Notes: generated from the sequence alone by a model not told the origin. 64,000 nucleotides of DNA from Acinetobacter guerrae (GCF_009372255.1 NZ_LXGN01000005.1:150942-214941); one strand, 5' to 3'; positions 48,128 through 58,769 are shown, counted from the first letter of the stretch. Made by a program: numbers and translations.

Positions 48128-49078
48128 CTATTGTAATTGTAACTTCTGTTGACGCATTGCAAAGGCAGTTTCGATGTCACCAATTTTCTTCATGGCTGCG
48201 GTTTCACCTGAATAAATCGTGTTTTCACGTTCCTTCACATCAAAAATATGAGCTTTTTCATGCAATTCAGGCTGAATCACAATATCAGCATGTTTCAATT
48301 CTTCTGTGGCCAACCGATTCTGCATAATATTAATATTTTGATTGAATAAACCCCAGATATTAGAAGTCGGTGTATATGCAGGCTGCGCTAAAATATCAAC
48401 AGCAATGACAATATCTGCACCCAACTGACGAGCAACATCAACAGGAACAGGGCTAACTAAACCACCGTCGACATACTCTTTATGATCGATTTCAGTCGGG
48501 ACAAACATGCTTGGAATTGAAATTGAAGCACGAACTGCTTGTCCCGTATTACCATAGTTAAACACTGTTTTTTTGCCATTTTTTAACTCGGTCGCCACCA
48601 CATACATCGGGATTTTAAGTTTTTCAAGCGGCGTATCATTCACCTGCTGATTAACAAAATCCTCAACTTTTTGGCCATCAAAAAAACCTTTCCGATCAAA
48701 CGTAATCTCACGCACATCGCCGACTTTCATATTTAAAGCGATCTGCTTTAGTTCTTGCGCATTTTTACCGCTAGCATAGATTGCACCCACAATACTTCCA
48801 GCACTGGTTCCCACAATAAAATCAGGATGAATCCCATGCTGTTCCAACACCTCAATCACCCCAATATGCGCATAACCACGTGCTCCTCCACTACCCAACA
48901 CTAAAGCAATTTTAGGATGTTGCTTTTGTTCTGTTTGCATTGGTGGCATAAACAGTGCAGATTCCTGCGCATTTTTTAAAGCTTGTACGGCATTCGTTGT
49001 TTGAGAAGATGCTGGCATATGCTGACAACCAACCAACAGACAACTTAAGCCCAAAATCCATGTATTGAGATACTTCAT
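48128..49078 (-). CDS. Patatin-like phospholipase lipoprotein (RssA-like)
   Basis: About 316 residues from ATG 49078 (MKYLNTWILG). A lipobox (SCLLVGC) suggests a lipoprotein. The patatin domain shows the oxyanion loop GSGGARGYAHIG, nucleophile GTSAG, and the DGG aspartate (DGGLVSPVP). Members have lipid acyl hydrolase activity; the physiological role of RssA is not clear. A longer frame adds a hydrophilic N-terminus. Confidence 0.85.
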   Translation of the reverse strand: MKYLNTWILGLSCLLVGCQHMPASSQTTNAVQALKNAQESALFMPPMQTEQKQHPKIALVLGSGGARGYAHIGVIEVLEQHGIHPDFIVGTSAGSIVGAIYASGKNAQELKQIALNMKVGDVREITFDRKGFFDGQKVEDFVNQQVNDTPLEKLKIPMYVVATELKNGKKTVFNYGNTGQAVRASISIPSMFVPTEIDHKEYVDGGLVSPVPVDVARQLGADIVIAVDILAQPAYTPTSNIWGLFNQNINIMQNRLATEELKHADIVIQPELHEKAHIFDVKERENTIYSGETAAMKKIGDIETAFAMRQQKLQLQ

Positions 49079-49144
49079 TTCACGATAAGACCACAATTTT
49101 TCTGGATAGATTTTATGCCGATCTTTTTTTAAAAGCTGTATCAA

Positions 49145-49411
49145 ATTATTTAAAACGTCATATTTATATGTTAATCATTGAATATTTTAACTTTTTTATT
49201 ATCTTCACTTTCATCTTGATTAACAGCACATAGTACATCTTGAGCAATCTTAGTCTGATAAAGAACAACAGTACCCACCAAAAAACCAATAAACCATTGA
49301 ATTTAAATTTTAAAATATATACTTTAGCTTAAAATTTTTTCTATTTATAAAACTTAAAGCCGCCAGACAAGCCCTAGCCTGCCTAGCACAGCATGTGATT
49401 CAATTCAGAAA
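49145..49411. other. Gap with a possible decayed small reading frame
   Basis: About 267 nt between the patatin and AgcS genes. On the minus strand 49171-49302 is open for 43 codons without ATG and reads WFIGFLVGTVVLYQTK, then a charged tail ending KKVKIFND. It looks protein-like but lacks a start and ribosome binding site, so it may be a remnant. No terminator is clear. Confidence 0.3.
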
Positions 49412-50887
49412 TTACCAAATATCGGAATCAACTTTTTTCTTCATCTCAGGATGCTGATCTATTTTGAATTCTGGCTGTTTGATGCCTTTTTTCAATTGAA
49501 GGGTATAATCTTTTAATAAGGATCGAACAAACGGCGTTAATAATAAAATCGCAGTTAAGTTAATGGTGGCCATAATACCCATAAATAAATCAGCCATTGA
49601 CCAAACTAACGGCACACTACTAATCGCCCCGAAATACACCATCACCAAAACAAACACCCTAAAGATAAACATCACTTTAGGATTATTATTAATAAACTGC
49701 ATATTCCCTTCAGCATACGCATAATTACCCAGTACAGCCGAATAACAGAATAAAAATAATAAAATTGCAAGGAAGTCTCCACCCCAACTGCCTAGTTCAT
49801 TTTCTAAGGCACGTTGCGTCATTTCTACCCCTATCGCACCCCCATCATGATAGACACCTGAAATCAGAATAATCATAGCGGTGGAGGTACATACAATAAA
49901 CGTATCTACAAACACCCCTAACATCTGTACCAAACCCTGATCTACAGGATGTTTTACATCAGATGCAGCTGCGGCATTTGGTGCTGAACCCATCCCCGCT
50001 TCATTGGAAAATAAACCGCGCTTAATTCCCTGCATCATTGCCATCGAAATCATGCCACCAAAGAAACCACCTGCCGCTGCTTTAAATGCAAATGCCTCAG
50101 TAAAAATCAGCTTGAATACTTCAGGCACAACTTCATAATTAATGAGAGCAATATACAAAGCGGCAGCCAGATAAAGACCCGCCTTGATGGGTACAAACAT
50201 CTCAGCAAATTTAGCAATTCGTTTGATTCCACCAAAAATGGCAATTGCAACCAATACAACCAGCGCCAGACCAACCCAAGAAATTTCTAGATCAAGTCCA
50301 CCTAAAGGTAACATGAGATTGGCTTTGTCCCATCCCCATGAATGTGATGTTGCATTGGCAATCGCATTAATCTGGACTGAATTAAAAACAAAACCGTAAG
50401 TAAAGATTAATGAAATGGCAAATACCATTCCAAACAACTTACTCTTTAAGCCCTGCGTAATATAATAAGCTGGGCCACCGCGAAATTGCTTGGTTTCGCT
50501 GTCTCGAACCTTGAAGAGTTGCGCAAGTGTCGATTCGGTAAAAGCAGAACTCATGCCTAAAAGTGCAGTGACCCACATCCAGAACACAGCGCCTGGTCCA
50601 CCAATCGCAATTGCAATCGCAACCCCTGCAATATTTCCAACCCCAACACGACTCGCTAGGCCTGTAACAAAAGCCTGAAATGGGGTAATACCATGTTCAT
50701 CATCGCCTTCTTTACGACTACCTTTCATGACCCTGACACTTTGCCAGAACATGCGAATTTGTACTGCTTTGGTGGCGATAGTATAAAACGTACCAGCAGC
50801 GAGTAAGAAGATAACGAGAAAATCCCACAAAGGATCATTAAAAAAACTGACCCATGACATTAGGGTTGTAGTTAACTGTTCATTCAT
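49412..50887 (-). CDS. Sodium:alanine/glycine symporter, AgcS family
   Basis: 491 residues, about ten membrane helices. The AgcS signature runs through GLASRVGVGNIAGVAIAIAIGGPGAVFWMW and the GAGMGSAPNAAAAS segment before the last helices. The C-terminus is charged and cytoplasmic. The family takes up alanine or glycine with sodium. Same-strand neighbour gltS is separated by a terminator, so it is a separate unit. Confidence 0.9.
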   Translation of the reverse strand: MNEQLTTTLMSWVSFFNDPLWDFLVIFLLAAGTFYTIATKAVQIRMFWQSVRVMKGSRKEGDDEHGITPFQAFVTGLASRVGVGNIAGVAIAIAIGGPGAVFWMWVTALLGMSSAFTESTLAQLFKVRDSETKQFRGGPAYYITQGLKSKLFGMVFAISLIFTYGFVFNSVQINAIANATSHSWGWDKANLMLPLGGLDLEISWVGLALVVLVAIAIFGGIKRIAKFAEMFVPIKAGLYLAAALYIALINYEVVPEVFKLIFTEAFAFKAAAGGFFGGMISMAMMQGIKRGLFSNEAGMGSAPNAAAASDVKHPVDQGLVQMLGVFVDTFIVCTSTAMIILISGVYHDGGAIGVEMTQRALENELGSWGGDFLAILLFLFCYSAVLGNYAYAEGNMQFINNNPKVMFIFRVFVLVMVYFGAISSVPLVWSMADLFMGIMATINLTAILLLTPFVRSLLKDYTLQLKKGIKQPEFKIDQHPEMKKKVDSDIW

Positions 50888-50950
50888 ATTCGAAGCACTT
50901 TATTGTTGTCATATAACGATGACATCTATCCTAAAAAACACTTAACAAAC

Positions 50951-50976
50951 AAAAAAGCCTCTAAGCATAGAGACTT
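50951..50976 (-). terminator. gltS terminator
   Basis: AGTCTCTA, four-base loop, TAGAGGCT (one G-T pair) then TTTTTTG on the minus strand, about 50 nt after the gltS stop. Confidence 0.75.
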
Positions 50977-51025
50977 TGTTGTTAAAAATTTGCGAATTAA
51001 ACATATCTTAAATCAGTTTGAAGTA

Positions 51026-52261
51026 TTACACAAAAAACTTAAGAATGACTTGAATGACAGTCGCATTAATTAAATCTACAAAAAAAGCACCACAAAGCGG
51101 TACAATTAAAAAGGCTTTATGTGATGGACCATACATGTTGGTAATGGCTTGCATATTGGCAACGGCGGTTGGTGTAGCGCCCATTCCAAAGCCACAATGA
51201 CCCGCAGCAAGCACCGCAGCATCATAATCTTTACCCATTACTCGGAAAGTCACAAATGCCGCATATAAGGCCATCGTAAGTGTTTGCGCTGCAAGAATAA
51301 TCACCAAAGGGCCAGCAAGATCTACGAGTTGCCATAACTTTAGCGACAATAATGCCATAGCAAGATAAAGTGATAAGGATGCATTTCCAAACACATCAAT
51401 GGCTCGATCAAAAATATCTACTCGGAATACGCTTTCCAGTACATTTCTTAAAATTACACCACCACCCAATGCCCAAACAAAAGTTGGTAATTCAAACCAC
51501 GTACCTTTGCTATAGCCCGTCATAAATTCAGCAAAAGCCAGACAAGCCGCAAACATCCCCAAAGTGGTAATCGCATTATCTGCGGTAATTAAACGAACCT
51601 GATGCGGATTTTCAAATGGAGCCAAATCATCTGGATGGGCATCAAGATGAGTGTCACGGTCTTTTATTTCAGCATCAGTTTTGGCATAAGATAACTGGTA
51701 ACGATTAATTAGAACCTTAGCTAGAGGGCCGCCAATCACGCCTCCAATAATCAAACCAAATGTAGCACTTGCCATACCCAGAGCTAATGCGCCCTGAATA
51801 CCATGTTGGGTTTCTAAAATTTCTCCCCATGCTCCTGCTGTACCATGTCCACCCGTTAAGGTAATCGAACCTGCAATCAATCCAATTAAAGGATCTAAAC
51901 CAAGTAACTTAGCCAAACTCATACCAACTACATCTTGGACAACAATAAAGGAAGCCACACATAGAAGAAAAATAACTAAACCAACGCCACCTTCTTTAAG
52001 TTTAGCAAAATGCGCACTTAACCCTATAGATGCAAAGAAAATCAGCATAAAACTTGTTTGTAATTCGCCACTAAAAACAATGCTGTATCCCCAGATGGAG
52101 TGGACAATTAAAGAAACTATAGCTGCAACCAGACCACCAGCAACAGGTTCAGGAATGTTGTAGCGTTTTAAAAAATCAATGTGATTAACGAGAAATCGCC
52201 CTAACAGTAAAACAATGACTGCTGCAATAAGCGTATAAAATGCATTGAACGTAAATTCCAT
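51026..52261 (-). CDS. gltS: Sodium/glutamate symporter
   Basis: 411 residues, two homologous five-helix halves with the GltS motifs GSITLTGGHGTAGAWG and GAGHCGFGMGATPTAVANM. It imports glutamate with sodium. Length is typical. Neighbouring agcS and the porin gene suggest a region of small-substrate uptake, though they are not one operon. Confidence 0.93.
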   Translation of the reverse strand: MEFTFNAFYTLIAAVIVLLLGRFLVNHIDFLKRYNIPEPVAGGLVAAIVSLIVHSIWGYSIVFSGELQTSFMLIFFASIGLSAHFAKLKEGGVGLVIFLLCVASFIVVQDVVGMSLAKLLGLDPLIGLIAGSITLTGGHGTAGAWGEILETQHGIQGALALGMASATFGLIIGGVIGGPLAKVLINRYQLSYAKTDAEIKDRDTHLDAHPDDLAPFENPHQVRLITADNAITTLGMFAACLAFAEFMTGYSKGTWFELPTFVWALGGGVILRNVLESVFRVDIFDRAIDVFGNASLSLYLAMALLSLKLWQLVDLAGPLVIILAAQTLTMALYAAFVTFRVMGKDYDAAVLAAGHCGFGMGATPTAVANMQAITNMYGPSHKAFLIVPLCGAFFVDLINATVIQVILKFFV

Positions 52262-52491
52262 ATTTTTCCCTTTTCATATTCAGTCAGTTGGCGAAATGCT
52301 CAGCACCTCTAACTTTTGTAAGGAACATATCGAAGTAGATGTAGCCCTTTAAAAAACTTTTACTTTAAGTATGTATAAGTAAAAAATAAAAACAGATAAA
52401 CCACCTAAAGCTTGCCTGATCTGAAACTAAATCAAAATTTAGAAATTGTAACGAAATGCCATAACAGTATGATTTTTATTTTTTTACTTAT

Positions 52492-52526
52492 AAAAAAACC
52501 ACAGAACGGATTGATCTGTGGTTTTT
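52492..52526 (-). terminator. dcaP-like gene terminator
   Basis: ACCACAGA, nine-base loop, TCTGTGGT, A-run on one side and T-run on the other. Follows the porin gene stop by 26 nt on the minus strand. Confidence 0.85.
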
Positions 52527-52552
52527 AAAATCAAATATGAATGATCAATACA

Positions 52553-53920
52553 TTAGAAACTATAACGAGTTAAGAAGTTAATACGAGAAAGATCACCTTT
52601 GTCACCCGCAAATGTTTCACGCTGACCGTAAGTGTACTCTGCTCCAAGATCTACGTTTTTAACAGGCGTGTAGATGATGTTAGCAATCGCATTGTAAAGT
52701 GTCTTGTTATAACCTTGATTATTTTCAGCATAGGTATTGTCATCTTTAAACCACATGCCTGCTAAAGAAAATGCAGAACGTAGTTTTGGAGACCAATTGC
52801 GCTGATATCCGATTTGAGCCGTATCAAACTCATTATTGTGAATATCATAATCAATCGTCTTACCATCTCCAGTAGTCGTATACGCAGTGTTAGTTTGACC
52901 ACTATAAAGGATATAACGTGAGTCGCCTTTGACATGGTAATAGTTTGCCATGATGGCATCTTTTGGCGTGAATTGATACTTACCACCTACACCAAGACCC
53001 CAACCCCATTTTTCTTCGTCATTAGAATCATTGGTTGATACACGATTTTCATGTGCTAAACCATGAACTTGTAATAGACCTTTAGAGTCACTGGTTTTAA
53101 TGTCATATCGTGCGGTCAAAGCAGGGAAACGACCACCACCAGCTGTTTTACCATTTTCTACATCGCCGCCCTCAAGTGCGACTAACACTTTCTGATTTGC
53201 ATCAATCGGCTGAGTATAACGAACTTGAACATTACGTTGAGTACCACCACCCATTGGGCCTGTGAAGTCAATAAGATCAGGTGATGTATCTGTATTCACA
53301 AATGGAGAGGTCGTTTGACCTGCCAACCACTTTCCTAACGACGCGTAAGCATGACGGATACGAAGTTTCCCATCGCCGTTTGATGTGCCATCACCCCAAA
53401 AATCTGCTTCAATTTTACCTGTCAATTCGCCCAAATTGGTTTGACGTGCAATATCAAGCCCTATACGTGTAGGAGCAGCAGAAACATTTAAAGAATCTTC
53501 AGTTGGATTATCTTTGTTTAAAGGAACCTGACCTGTTTTATTGTTGATACCGCCTGTAGTCCCTTTAAAGTCATAGGCCGCATCAACACGTACGTTTCCA
53601 TACAACTTCACTTGTGTTTGCCCATCCGGCAAAGTTAACCAACCTGGTTTTGCATTGGCAGGCGCTGGTGCAGCTTGTGCTATAACAGGTGCTGGTGGCG
53701 GAGTAGCAATAACTGGTCGAGCCTTTTGCTCTGCCACGATTTGTTTTTGGGTAACTGCCTGTTGTTGAATCAATGCGCGAAGTTCTGCGACTTCTGCACG
53801 TAATTGTTGTATCTCTTGCTGCTCACTTGTCCCCGCATAAGCTGTAGATGCCATAATTGAAGCGGTTGCAACTGCAAGACCGTGCTTAATAAACTGTTTT
53901 CTGATGAGGGGTAAACTCAT
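52553..53920 (-). CDS. dcaP: DcaP-like trimeric outer-membrane porin
   Basis: 455 residues. A signal peptide ends at TAYAG, followed by a coiled-coil segment (EQQEIQQLRAEVAELRALIQQQA, about 32-54), an alanine/proline linker, then the 16-strand porin barrel to the C-terminal phenylalanine (FLTRYSF). This layout is typical of Acinetobacter DcaP, a trimeric channel for dicarboxylates and negatively charged drugs such as sulbactam. AT-rich upstream region of about 540 nt. Confidence 0.92.
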   Translation of the reverse strand: MSLPLIRKQFIKHGLAVATASIMASTAYAGTSEQQEIQQLRAEVAELRALIQQQAVTQKQIVAEQKARPVIATPPPAPVIAQAAPAPANAKPGWLTLPDGQTQVKLYGNVRVDAAYDFKGTTGGINNKTGQVPLNKDNPTEDSLNVSAAPTRIGLDIARQTNLGELTGKIEADFWGDGTSNGDGKLRIRHAYASLGKWLAGQTTSPFVNTDTSPDLIDFTGPMGGGTQRNVQVRYTQPIDANQKVLVALEGGDVENGKTAGGGRFPALTARYDIKTSDSKGLLQVHGLAHENRVSTNDSNDEEKWGWGLGVGGKYQFTPKDAIMANYYHVKGDSRYILYSGQTNTAYTTTGDGKTIDYDIHNNEFDTAQIGYQRNWSPKLRSAFSLAGMWFKDDNTYAENNQGYNKTLYNAIANIIYTPVKNVDLGAEYTYGQRETFAGDKGDLSRINFLTRYSF

Positions 53921-54466
53921 GTACGAACTTCCTTCATTGTTATTGGTTGGTTAATCATGAACCGTTTTTTCATCCTGTGGAGCATGAGATTTCTATCATC
54001 TCTTTCTCCCATCACGAGTATGGAGATTTCGTCACAATTAAAAAAGAGGCGCATTATGCAAAAAAATGATGTTTTTTATTTATTTTCTACTATCAAATTG
54101 CATAAAATATTAAAAAAACGTCTTAATTAATAATTTTAATAATTAAAAATCAATAGTTTGTAAATTTTCAAAGAAAGCTAATTCATATAAAAACACAAAT
54201 ATGATATTAGACTAATTGATTAATTTTTTTTGGAAATACTATGAAGGAAATTTAATCATTCGTTCAATTTAATTGCGAATGATAAGCAAATATGCTTTTC
54301 TAGGCCGTTTTAAAATCCTTAAGACCGCGATACAAGCTCTAAGAAAGCAAATATATCGGTCGTATTTTTTATCAAATAATCAATTTGGCAGAAAATATAT
54401 TAAAAAATACATCTGCATCCTTTATAGTCTGTACATGTTTTATGACTTAATGAGAAAGGAACTCCT
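53921..54466. other. AT-rich intergenic region, no gene seen
   Basis: About 546 nt between the porin gene and the divergent nitroreductase gene. Very AT-rich, with a run of short imperfect repeats (TTAATT/AATTAA near 54125-54150) and a small CTCCAT/ATGGAG hairpin in the porin leader. A 65-codon frame at 54273-54470 has no ribosome binding site or recognisable content and overlaps the nitroreductase ribosome binding site. Probably the control region of dcaP. Confidence 0.5.
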
Positions 54467-55174
54467 ATGAATCCCGAGCAAGTTCAACTCGTGGACAACG
54501 CCATTCGTTCAAGACATTCTGTTCGCGCTTTTTTACCAACATCGATTGACTCACAAACCATCAAGGATATTTTAGAGGTTTCATGCCGCGCGCCTTCTGG
54601 AACCAATACTCAGCCGTGGAAGGTCTATGTCGTTACAGGCAAAAAACGTGACGAAATGATTAATCAGGTTTGTGAAGCTCAACTTGCGATCTATGCCAAC
54701 CCAGAGAAAGCAGCCGAATATCAGGAAACCTTTCCTTATTATCCTGAAAAATGGATTTCTCCCTTTATTGACCGTCGTCGTGAGAACGGTTGGGGACTAT
54801 ATGGATTACTAAATATCCAAAAGGGCGAAAAGGAAAAAATGGCGGCGCAACAATTGCGTAATTACAAACTGTTTGATGCACCTGTCGGGCTATATTTTAC
54901 TGTCAACAAAGCCATGGGAATTGGTTCAAAAATGGACATTTCCATGATGATTCAGAATGTCATGGTTGCAGCCAAAGCTCGTGGACTTGATACCTGCCCA
55001 CAAGCAGCATGGAATCATTTTCATCCGATCGTACTCGATGTACTGGGTGCTTCTGAAGATGAAGAGTTAGTCTGTACAATTGCACTCGGTTATGCCGATC
55101 CAGATGATATTGTAAATACGTTTATTACACCACGTGAACCCGTTGAGAGTTTTGCCGTATTTCTTAATGAATAA
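54467..55174 (+). CDS. Nitroreductase family protein
   Basis: 235 residues, FMN enzyme of the nitroreductase superfamily. SRHSVRAFLPTSID at the N-terminus, RAPSGTNTQPWKVYV and IALGYADP near the C-terminus are standard. It reduces quinones or nitro compounds with NAD(P)H. Substrate unknown. An AGAAAGGAAC ribosome binding site lies upstream and a clear terminator follows. Confidence 0.88.
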   Translation: MNPEQVQLVDNAIRSRHSVRAFLPTSIDSQTIKDILEVSCRAPSGTNTQPWKVYVVTGKKRDEMINQVCEAQLAIYANPEKAAEYQETFPYYPEKWISPFIDRRRENGWGLYGLLNIQKGEKEKMAAQQLRNYKLFDAPVGLYFTVNKAMGIGSKMDISMMIQNVMVAAKARGLDTCPQAAWNHFHPIVLDVLGASEDEELVCTIALGYADPDDIVNTFITPREPVESFAVFLNE

Positions 55175-55188
55175 ATCTGAATGGATAT

Positions 55189-55220
55189 AAAAATAGACCT
55201 GTTATTAGGTCTATTTTTTT
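55189..55220. terminator. Bidirectional terminator between nitroreductase and MFS gene
   Basis: AAATAGACCT, six-base loop, AGGTCTATTT then TTTT; A-rich on the other side. It serves both convergent genes. Confidence 0.88.
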
Positions 55221-55223
55221 CTT

Positions 55224-56444
55224 TCACGATGCTCGAACTTGATCTTGATTAATTTGTTTAGCAATCGTCGCAATTGCCCACAATCCTGCCCCCGTAAAGA
55301 TTACCATCATAATTCCCATATTTAACAAGGAATTCCAGAGCAAAAAATTCAGCAGTAAACCACCAAACAAACCTACAGCAAATTGCATACTTCCCATAAT
55401 TGCACTGGCAGTTCCTGCCCTCGCGCCTTGCTCTGACATTGCAAGTGCCATCGCATTGGGGCCAGTAAAACCTAAACCAGATACTGTGAAAAATAAGCCA
55501 ACCATCACTATTGTTAATGGTGCATGTGACAACAAACCACTTGCTAGCACGATCACTGCACCTGAAAACTGAATTGTTCCACCCAGTTTGAGTCGCTGAA
55601 TCGTACTGAGTCTGGTAACTAAACGTTTATTGATTGATGAGAAAATAATAATTCCCATCGCATTAAAGCCAAAGGCATATGCAAATTGTTGCTGATTTAA
55701 ACCATACATATCCATAAAAACTGGAGAAGCTGAACTGATATAGCTAAATAAAGCGCCACCAGTGAGACAGCCTGCAAACATAGGAAATCGGAAACTTTTG
55801 TCTTTTAAAATAGCGGCGTATAAGGTTAAAACCTGATCGAAACTTAGTTTCAAGCGGCGTGATGGCTGTAATGTTTCCTTAAAGAAAAAGTGTACGCAAA
55901 GCAAACTGATACAACCGATTATTGATAAGCAAATAAACACCGCATGCCAGTTAAAGAAATATAGAATCCATGCACCAAGTGTCGGTGCTGCAATCGGTGC
56001 AATTCCCATCACGATCATCATACTGGAAAATGCCTGAGCCGATCCTTGTACATCTAAACGATCACGGATCGCTGCTCGAGCAATCACCACGCCAACGCAG
56101 CCCCCCAATGCCTGTACAACACGTAAGACGATCAGGCTCCACTCACTGCTAGCAAAGATACAAAGTAGACTTGCAATGGCATATAAACTCAATCCCACAT
56201 AAAGTGGTTTTTTACGTCCAATTCGATCACTAATTGGACCGTAAAGTAACTGACCGATTGCCAAACCAAAAAAATAAGCAGGAAGTGTATTTGCCATCAT
56301 TTGGGTACTAACCCCAAAATCATTTGCCATTTGTGGTAAAGCAGGCAAATACATATCAATCGATAACGGCCCTAGTGCAGTCAATAAAGCCAGCAGCATG
56401 ATCCAAGCGGATGAATATTGCTGCCGTGATCCATTTTCAGACAT
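55224..56444 (-). CDS. Bcr/CflA-family drug efflux transporter
   Basis: 406 residues, 12 membrane helices. The MFS motif A GPISDRIGRKKPLYVGL and LRVVQALGGCVGVVIARAAIRD match the Bcr/CflA (DHA1) branch, drug:H+ antiporters for bicyclomycin, chloramphenicol or sulfonamides. Substrate not fixed. The gene is divergent from the YccS-like gene. Confidence 0.88.
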   Translation of the reverse strand: MSENGSRQQYSSAWIMLLALLTALGPLSIDMYLPALPQMANDFGVSTQMMANTLPAYFFGLAIGQLLYGPISDRIGRKKPLYVGLSLYAIASLLCIFASSEWSLIVLRVVQALGGCVGVVIARAAIRDRLDVQGSAQAFSSMMIVMGIAPIAAPTLGAWILYFFNWHAVFICLSIIGCISLLCVHFFFKETLQPSRRLKLSFDQVLTLYAAILKDKSFRFPMFAGCLTGGALFSYISSASPVFMDMYGLNQQQFAYAFGFNAMGIIIFSSINKRLVTRLSTIQRLKLGGTIQFSGAVIVLASGLLSHAPLTIVMVGLFFTVSGLGFTGPNAMALAMSEQGARAGTASAIMGSMQFAVGLFGGLLLNFLLWNSLLNMGIMMVIFTGAGLWAIATIAKQINQDQVRAS

Positions 56445-56594
56445 ATCTATATTTCAATTTTAAATAGTGGGTGTAAAGACAAGCCAACACTGTCCATAGT
56501 ATGATTCAGGCTATAGAACAAGTATTTTCCAAACGTAATTGCTGGGGCTTGCCTAACTTTAAGCCCGTTTTACATTTGTTACAAAGGATTCGCT

Positions 56595-58769
56595 TTGAAA
56601 CCCTTATTCGCGCATGTCAGAAGAGCCACCTATAATACGACATTAATGTATAACCTGCGCATGTTAATTGCGTTTACAGGTACAGCATTTGTTCCCTATT
56701 TTTTGAATTTTCAGCTCGCCACTATTCCTTTGACTTTAGGCGTTGTCGCTGCTGGCTTAAGTGATATTGATGACCGCTTTTCTGTGCGGATAATGAATCT
56801 GGTGTATACCTATATTGGATTTTTTATTACGGCGGCATCTGTTCAGCTACTTTTTCCTTATCCATTTTTGTTTGCAATTGGACTGATTGCCTCGTGTATC
56901 GGTTGGATTTTGTTAGGCTCTTTAGGGCGGCGCTATGCCACCATCTCTTATGGATGTCTGGTCGTTTCAGTTTACTCCATGCTAGGTGTACACTTATTTG
57001 ATGAATGGTACATGCAGCCACTGTTATTGGTCGTTGGTGCAGCATGGTATGGTTTGATTTCAACTATTAGTTTTCTGCTTTTCCCTGTACGACCATTACA
57101 GGACAAACTGAGTGCCTGCTATGCGTCATTAGGCGATTTTCTATTTGCCAAGTCCAATTTATTTGATGTGGATATGACCCCTGAAAGCTATCAACAGAGC
57201 ATGATTGATCTTTCACTGGAAAATGGCAAACTGATCGGAATATTCAACGATACTAAAACTGCGCTACTTACACGCCTTAAAGGTGATCGTGGTCAAAAAG
57301 ATACCCGTCGTAGCTTGCATTATTATTTTGTGGTTCAAGATATTCATGAACGTGCAGATTCAGCACACATCAATTATCAGGAACTATCCAAAGTATTCCA
57401 ACACAGTGATATTTTATTTCGCTTCCAACGTATTTTATCGATTCAGGGCAAAGCCTGTCAGGATTTGAGCCAAAGTATTCTTAAACGCCAACCTTATATT
57501 CATAACAAACGTTTCAAACATGCTTTTGAAAATTTAAAACTTTCCCTCGAAAAACTACAAAAAGAACAGTTTTATGATCAAGTCTGGGTTAATGCCTTAT
57601 ATGCCTTGTACCAAAACTTAAAATCGATTGATGCACAACTACGTAATTTAGAAACAGAACGCAACACCAGTCTTGAAAAAAGTAAGCAATTTGAACAACA
57701 GTTAAAAGATGATGATTTAAAAGGTTGGAATGATATTGTTACGCGAATCAGACAAAATCTGACCCCAGAATCTGTTTTATTTCGTCATGCCATTCGACTA
57801 TCAATTGTGTTATTAATTGCCTACATTTTAGTGCAGATTACTGGTATTAAATATGGTTACTGGATCCTGCTCACTGCTTTGTTTGTCAGCCAACCAAATT
57901 TCAATGCCACTAAAAGACGATTAAGACTCAGAGTCGTTGGAACGCTTGTCGGTATTGTGTGCGGTCTCGCTATTTTATATTTCGTACCATCATTAGAAGG
58001 ACAATTGCTTCTATTGGTGATTAGCGGTGTCTTATTCTTTGAGTTGCGTAGTAAACAATATGCTCAGGCGACTGCTTTTATTACTATTTTGGCTTTAATT
58101 AACTTTAATCTGGACAGTTCAGGTTTCTCTGCGGGCTTCCCTCGCCTGATCGATACTCTGATAGGTTGTGCTTTGGCTTGGTTTGGTGTCAGTTTTATCT
58201 GGCCAGACTGGAGGTTTCGTCGCCTGCCCCGCACCATTCAACGTTCTTTACAAGCACAGTGTAATTATTTAAAAGATGTCGTACGCCAGTATCATGAAGG
58301 CCGTGATAACGGACTAAACTATCGAGTGGCTCGTCGTGCAGCACACAATACCGATGCAGAAGTAGCATCTCTTATTTCTACCCTAGCCACTGAACCCGAT
58401 TTTGATGCTTATCAAAAAAGTCTGGCATTTGAGTTTTTATGCCTAAATCACACCTTTCTTAGCTACATTGCTGCATTGGGTGCGCATCGTGAGCAAAGTC
58501 AGGATCAGGATATTTTAAATTTACTCGATCAAGCATTAGATGATATTCAAGGCGCTTTATTACGTGATGAAGTTCCAGACCTCAGCTCACAAAATATGTT
58601 ACAGACCATTCGGCAGCGTTTAAAACAAAATAGTCAGGAAGATCAAACATCTTTAATTATTTTGCAGCAGTTGTCATTAATGCTAAGCATTTTAAATCAA
58701 TTGAGTCGACTTAAACAAAGTCTAAGTCACGATCGTGATAATGATGCCACTGAGTTAGGATCCTTATAA
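56595..58769 (+). CDS. yccS: YccS-like FUSC-family membrane protein
   Basis: 724 residues. Two membrane blocks, an N-terminal ~5-helix part and a second at ~390-520, frame a cytoplasmic helical region; this is the YccS/FUSC (aromatic acid exporter-like) layout. Start TTG 56595 is supported by AAGGA 7 nt upstream; ATG 56646 is the alternative but would cut the N-terminus. The function is not established; related proteins are predicted efflux carriers. Confidence 0.82.
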   Translation: MKPLFAHVRRATYNTTLMYNLRMLIAFTGTAFVPYFLNFQLATIPLTLGVVAAGLSDIDDRFSVRIMNLVYTYIGFFITAASVQLLFPYPFLFAIGLIASCIGWILLGSLGRRYATISYGCLVVSVYSMLGVHLFDEWYMQPLLLVVGAAWYGLISTISFLLFPVRPLQDKLSACYASLGDFLFAKSNLFDVDMTPESYQQSMIDLSLENGKLIGIFNDTKTALLTRLKGDRGQKDTRRSLHYYFVVQDIHERADSAHINYQELSKVFQHSDILFRFQRILSIQGKACQDLSQSILKRQPYIHNKRFKHAFENLKLSLEKLQKEQFYDQVWVNALYALYQNLKSIDAQLRNLETERNTSLEKSKQFEQQLKDDDLKGWNDIVTRIRQNLTPESVLFRHAIRLSIVLLIAYILVQITGIKYGYWILLTALFVSQPNFNATKRRLRLRVVGTLVGIVCGLAILYFVPSLEGQLLLLVISGVLFFELRSKQYAQATAFITILALINFNLDSSGFSAGFPRLIDTLIGCALAWFGVSFIWPDWRFRRLPRTIQRSLQAQCNYLKDVVRQYHEGRDNGLNYRVARRAAHNTDAEVASLISTLATEPDFDAYQKSLAFEFLCLNHTFLSYIAALGAHREQSQDQDILNLLDQALDDIQGALLRDEVPDLSSQNMLQTIRQRLKQNSQEDQTSLIILQQLSLMLSILNQLSRLKQSLSHDRDNDATELGSL

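Noticed and set aside
54273..54470. 65-codon plus-strand frame before the nitroreductase gene
   Set aside because: No ribosome binding site, unusual composition and overlap with the nitroreductase ribosome binding site; reads like AT-rich noise.
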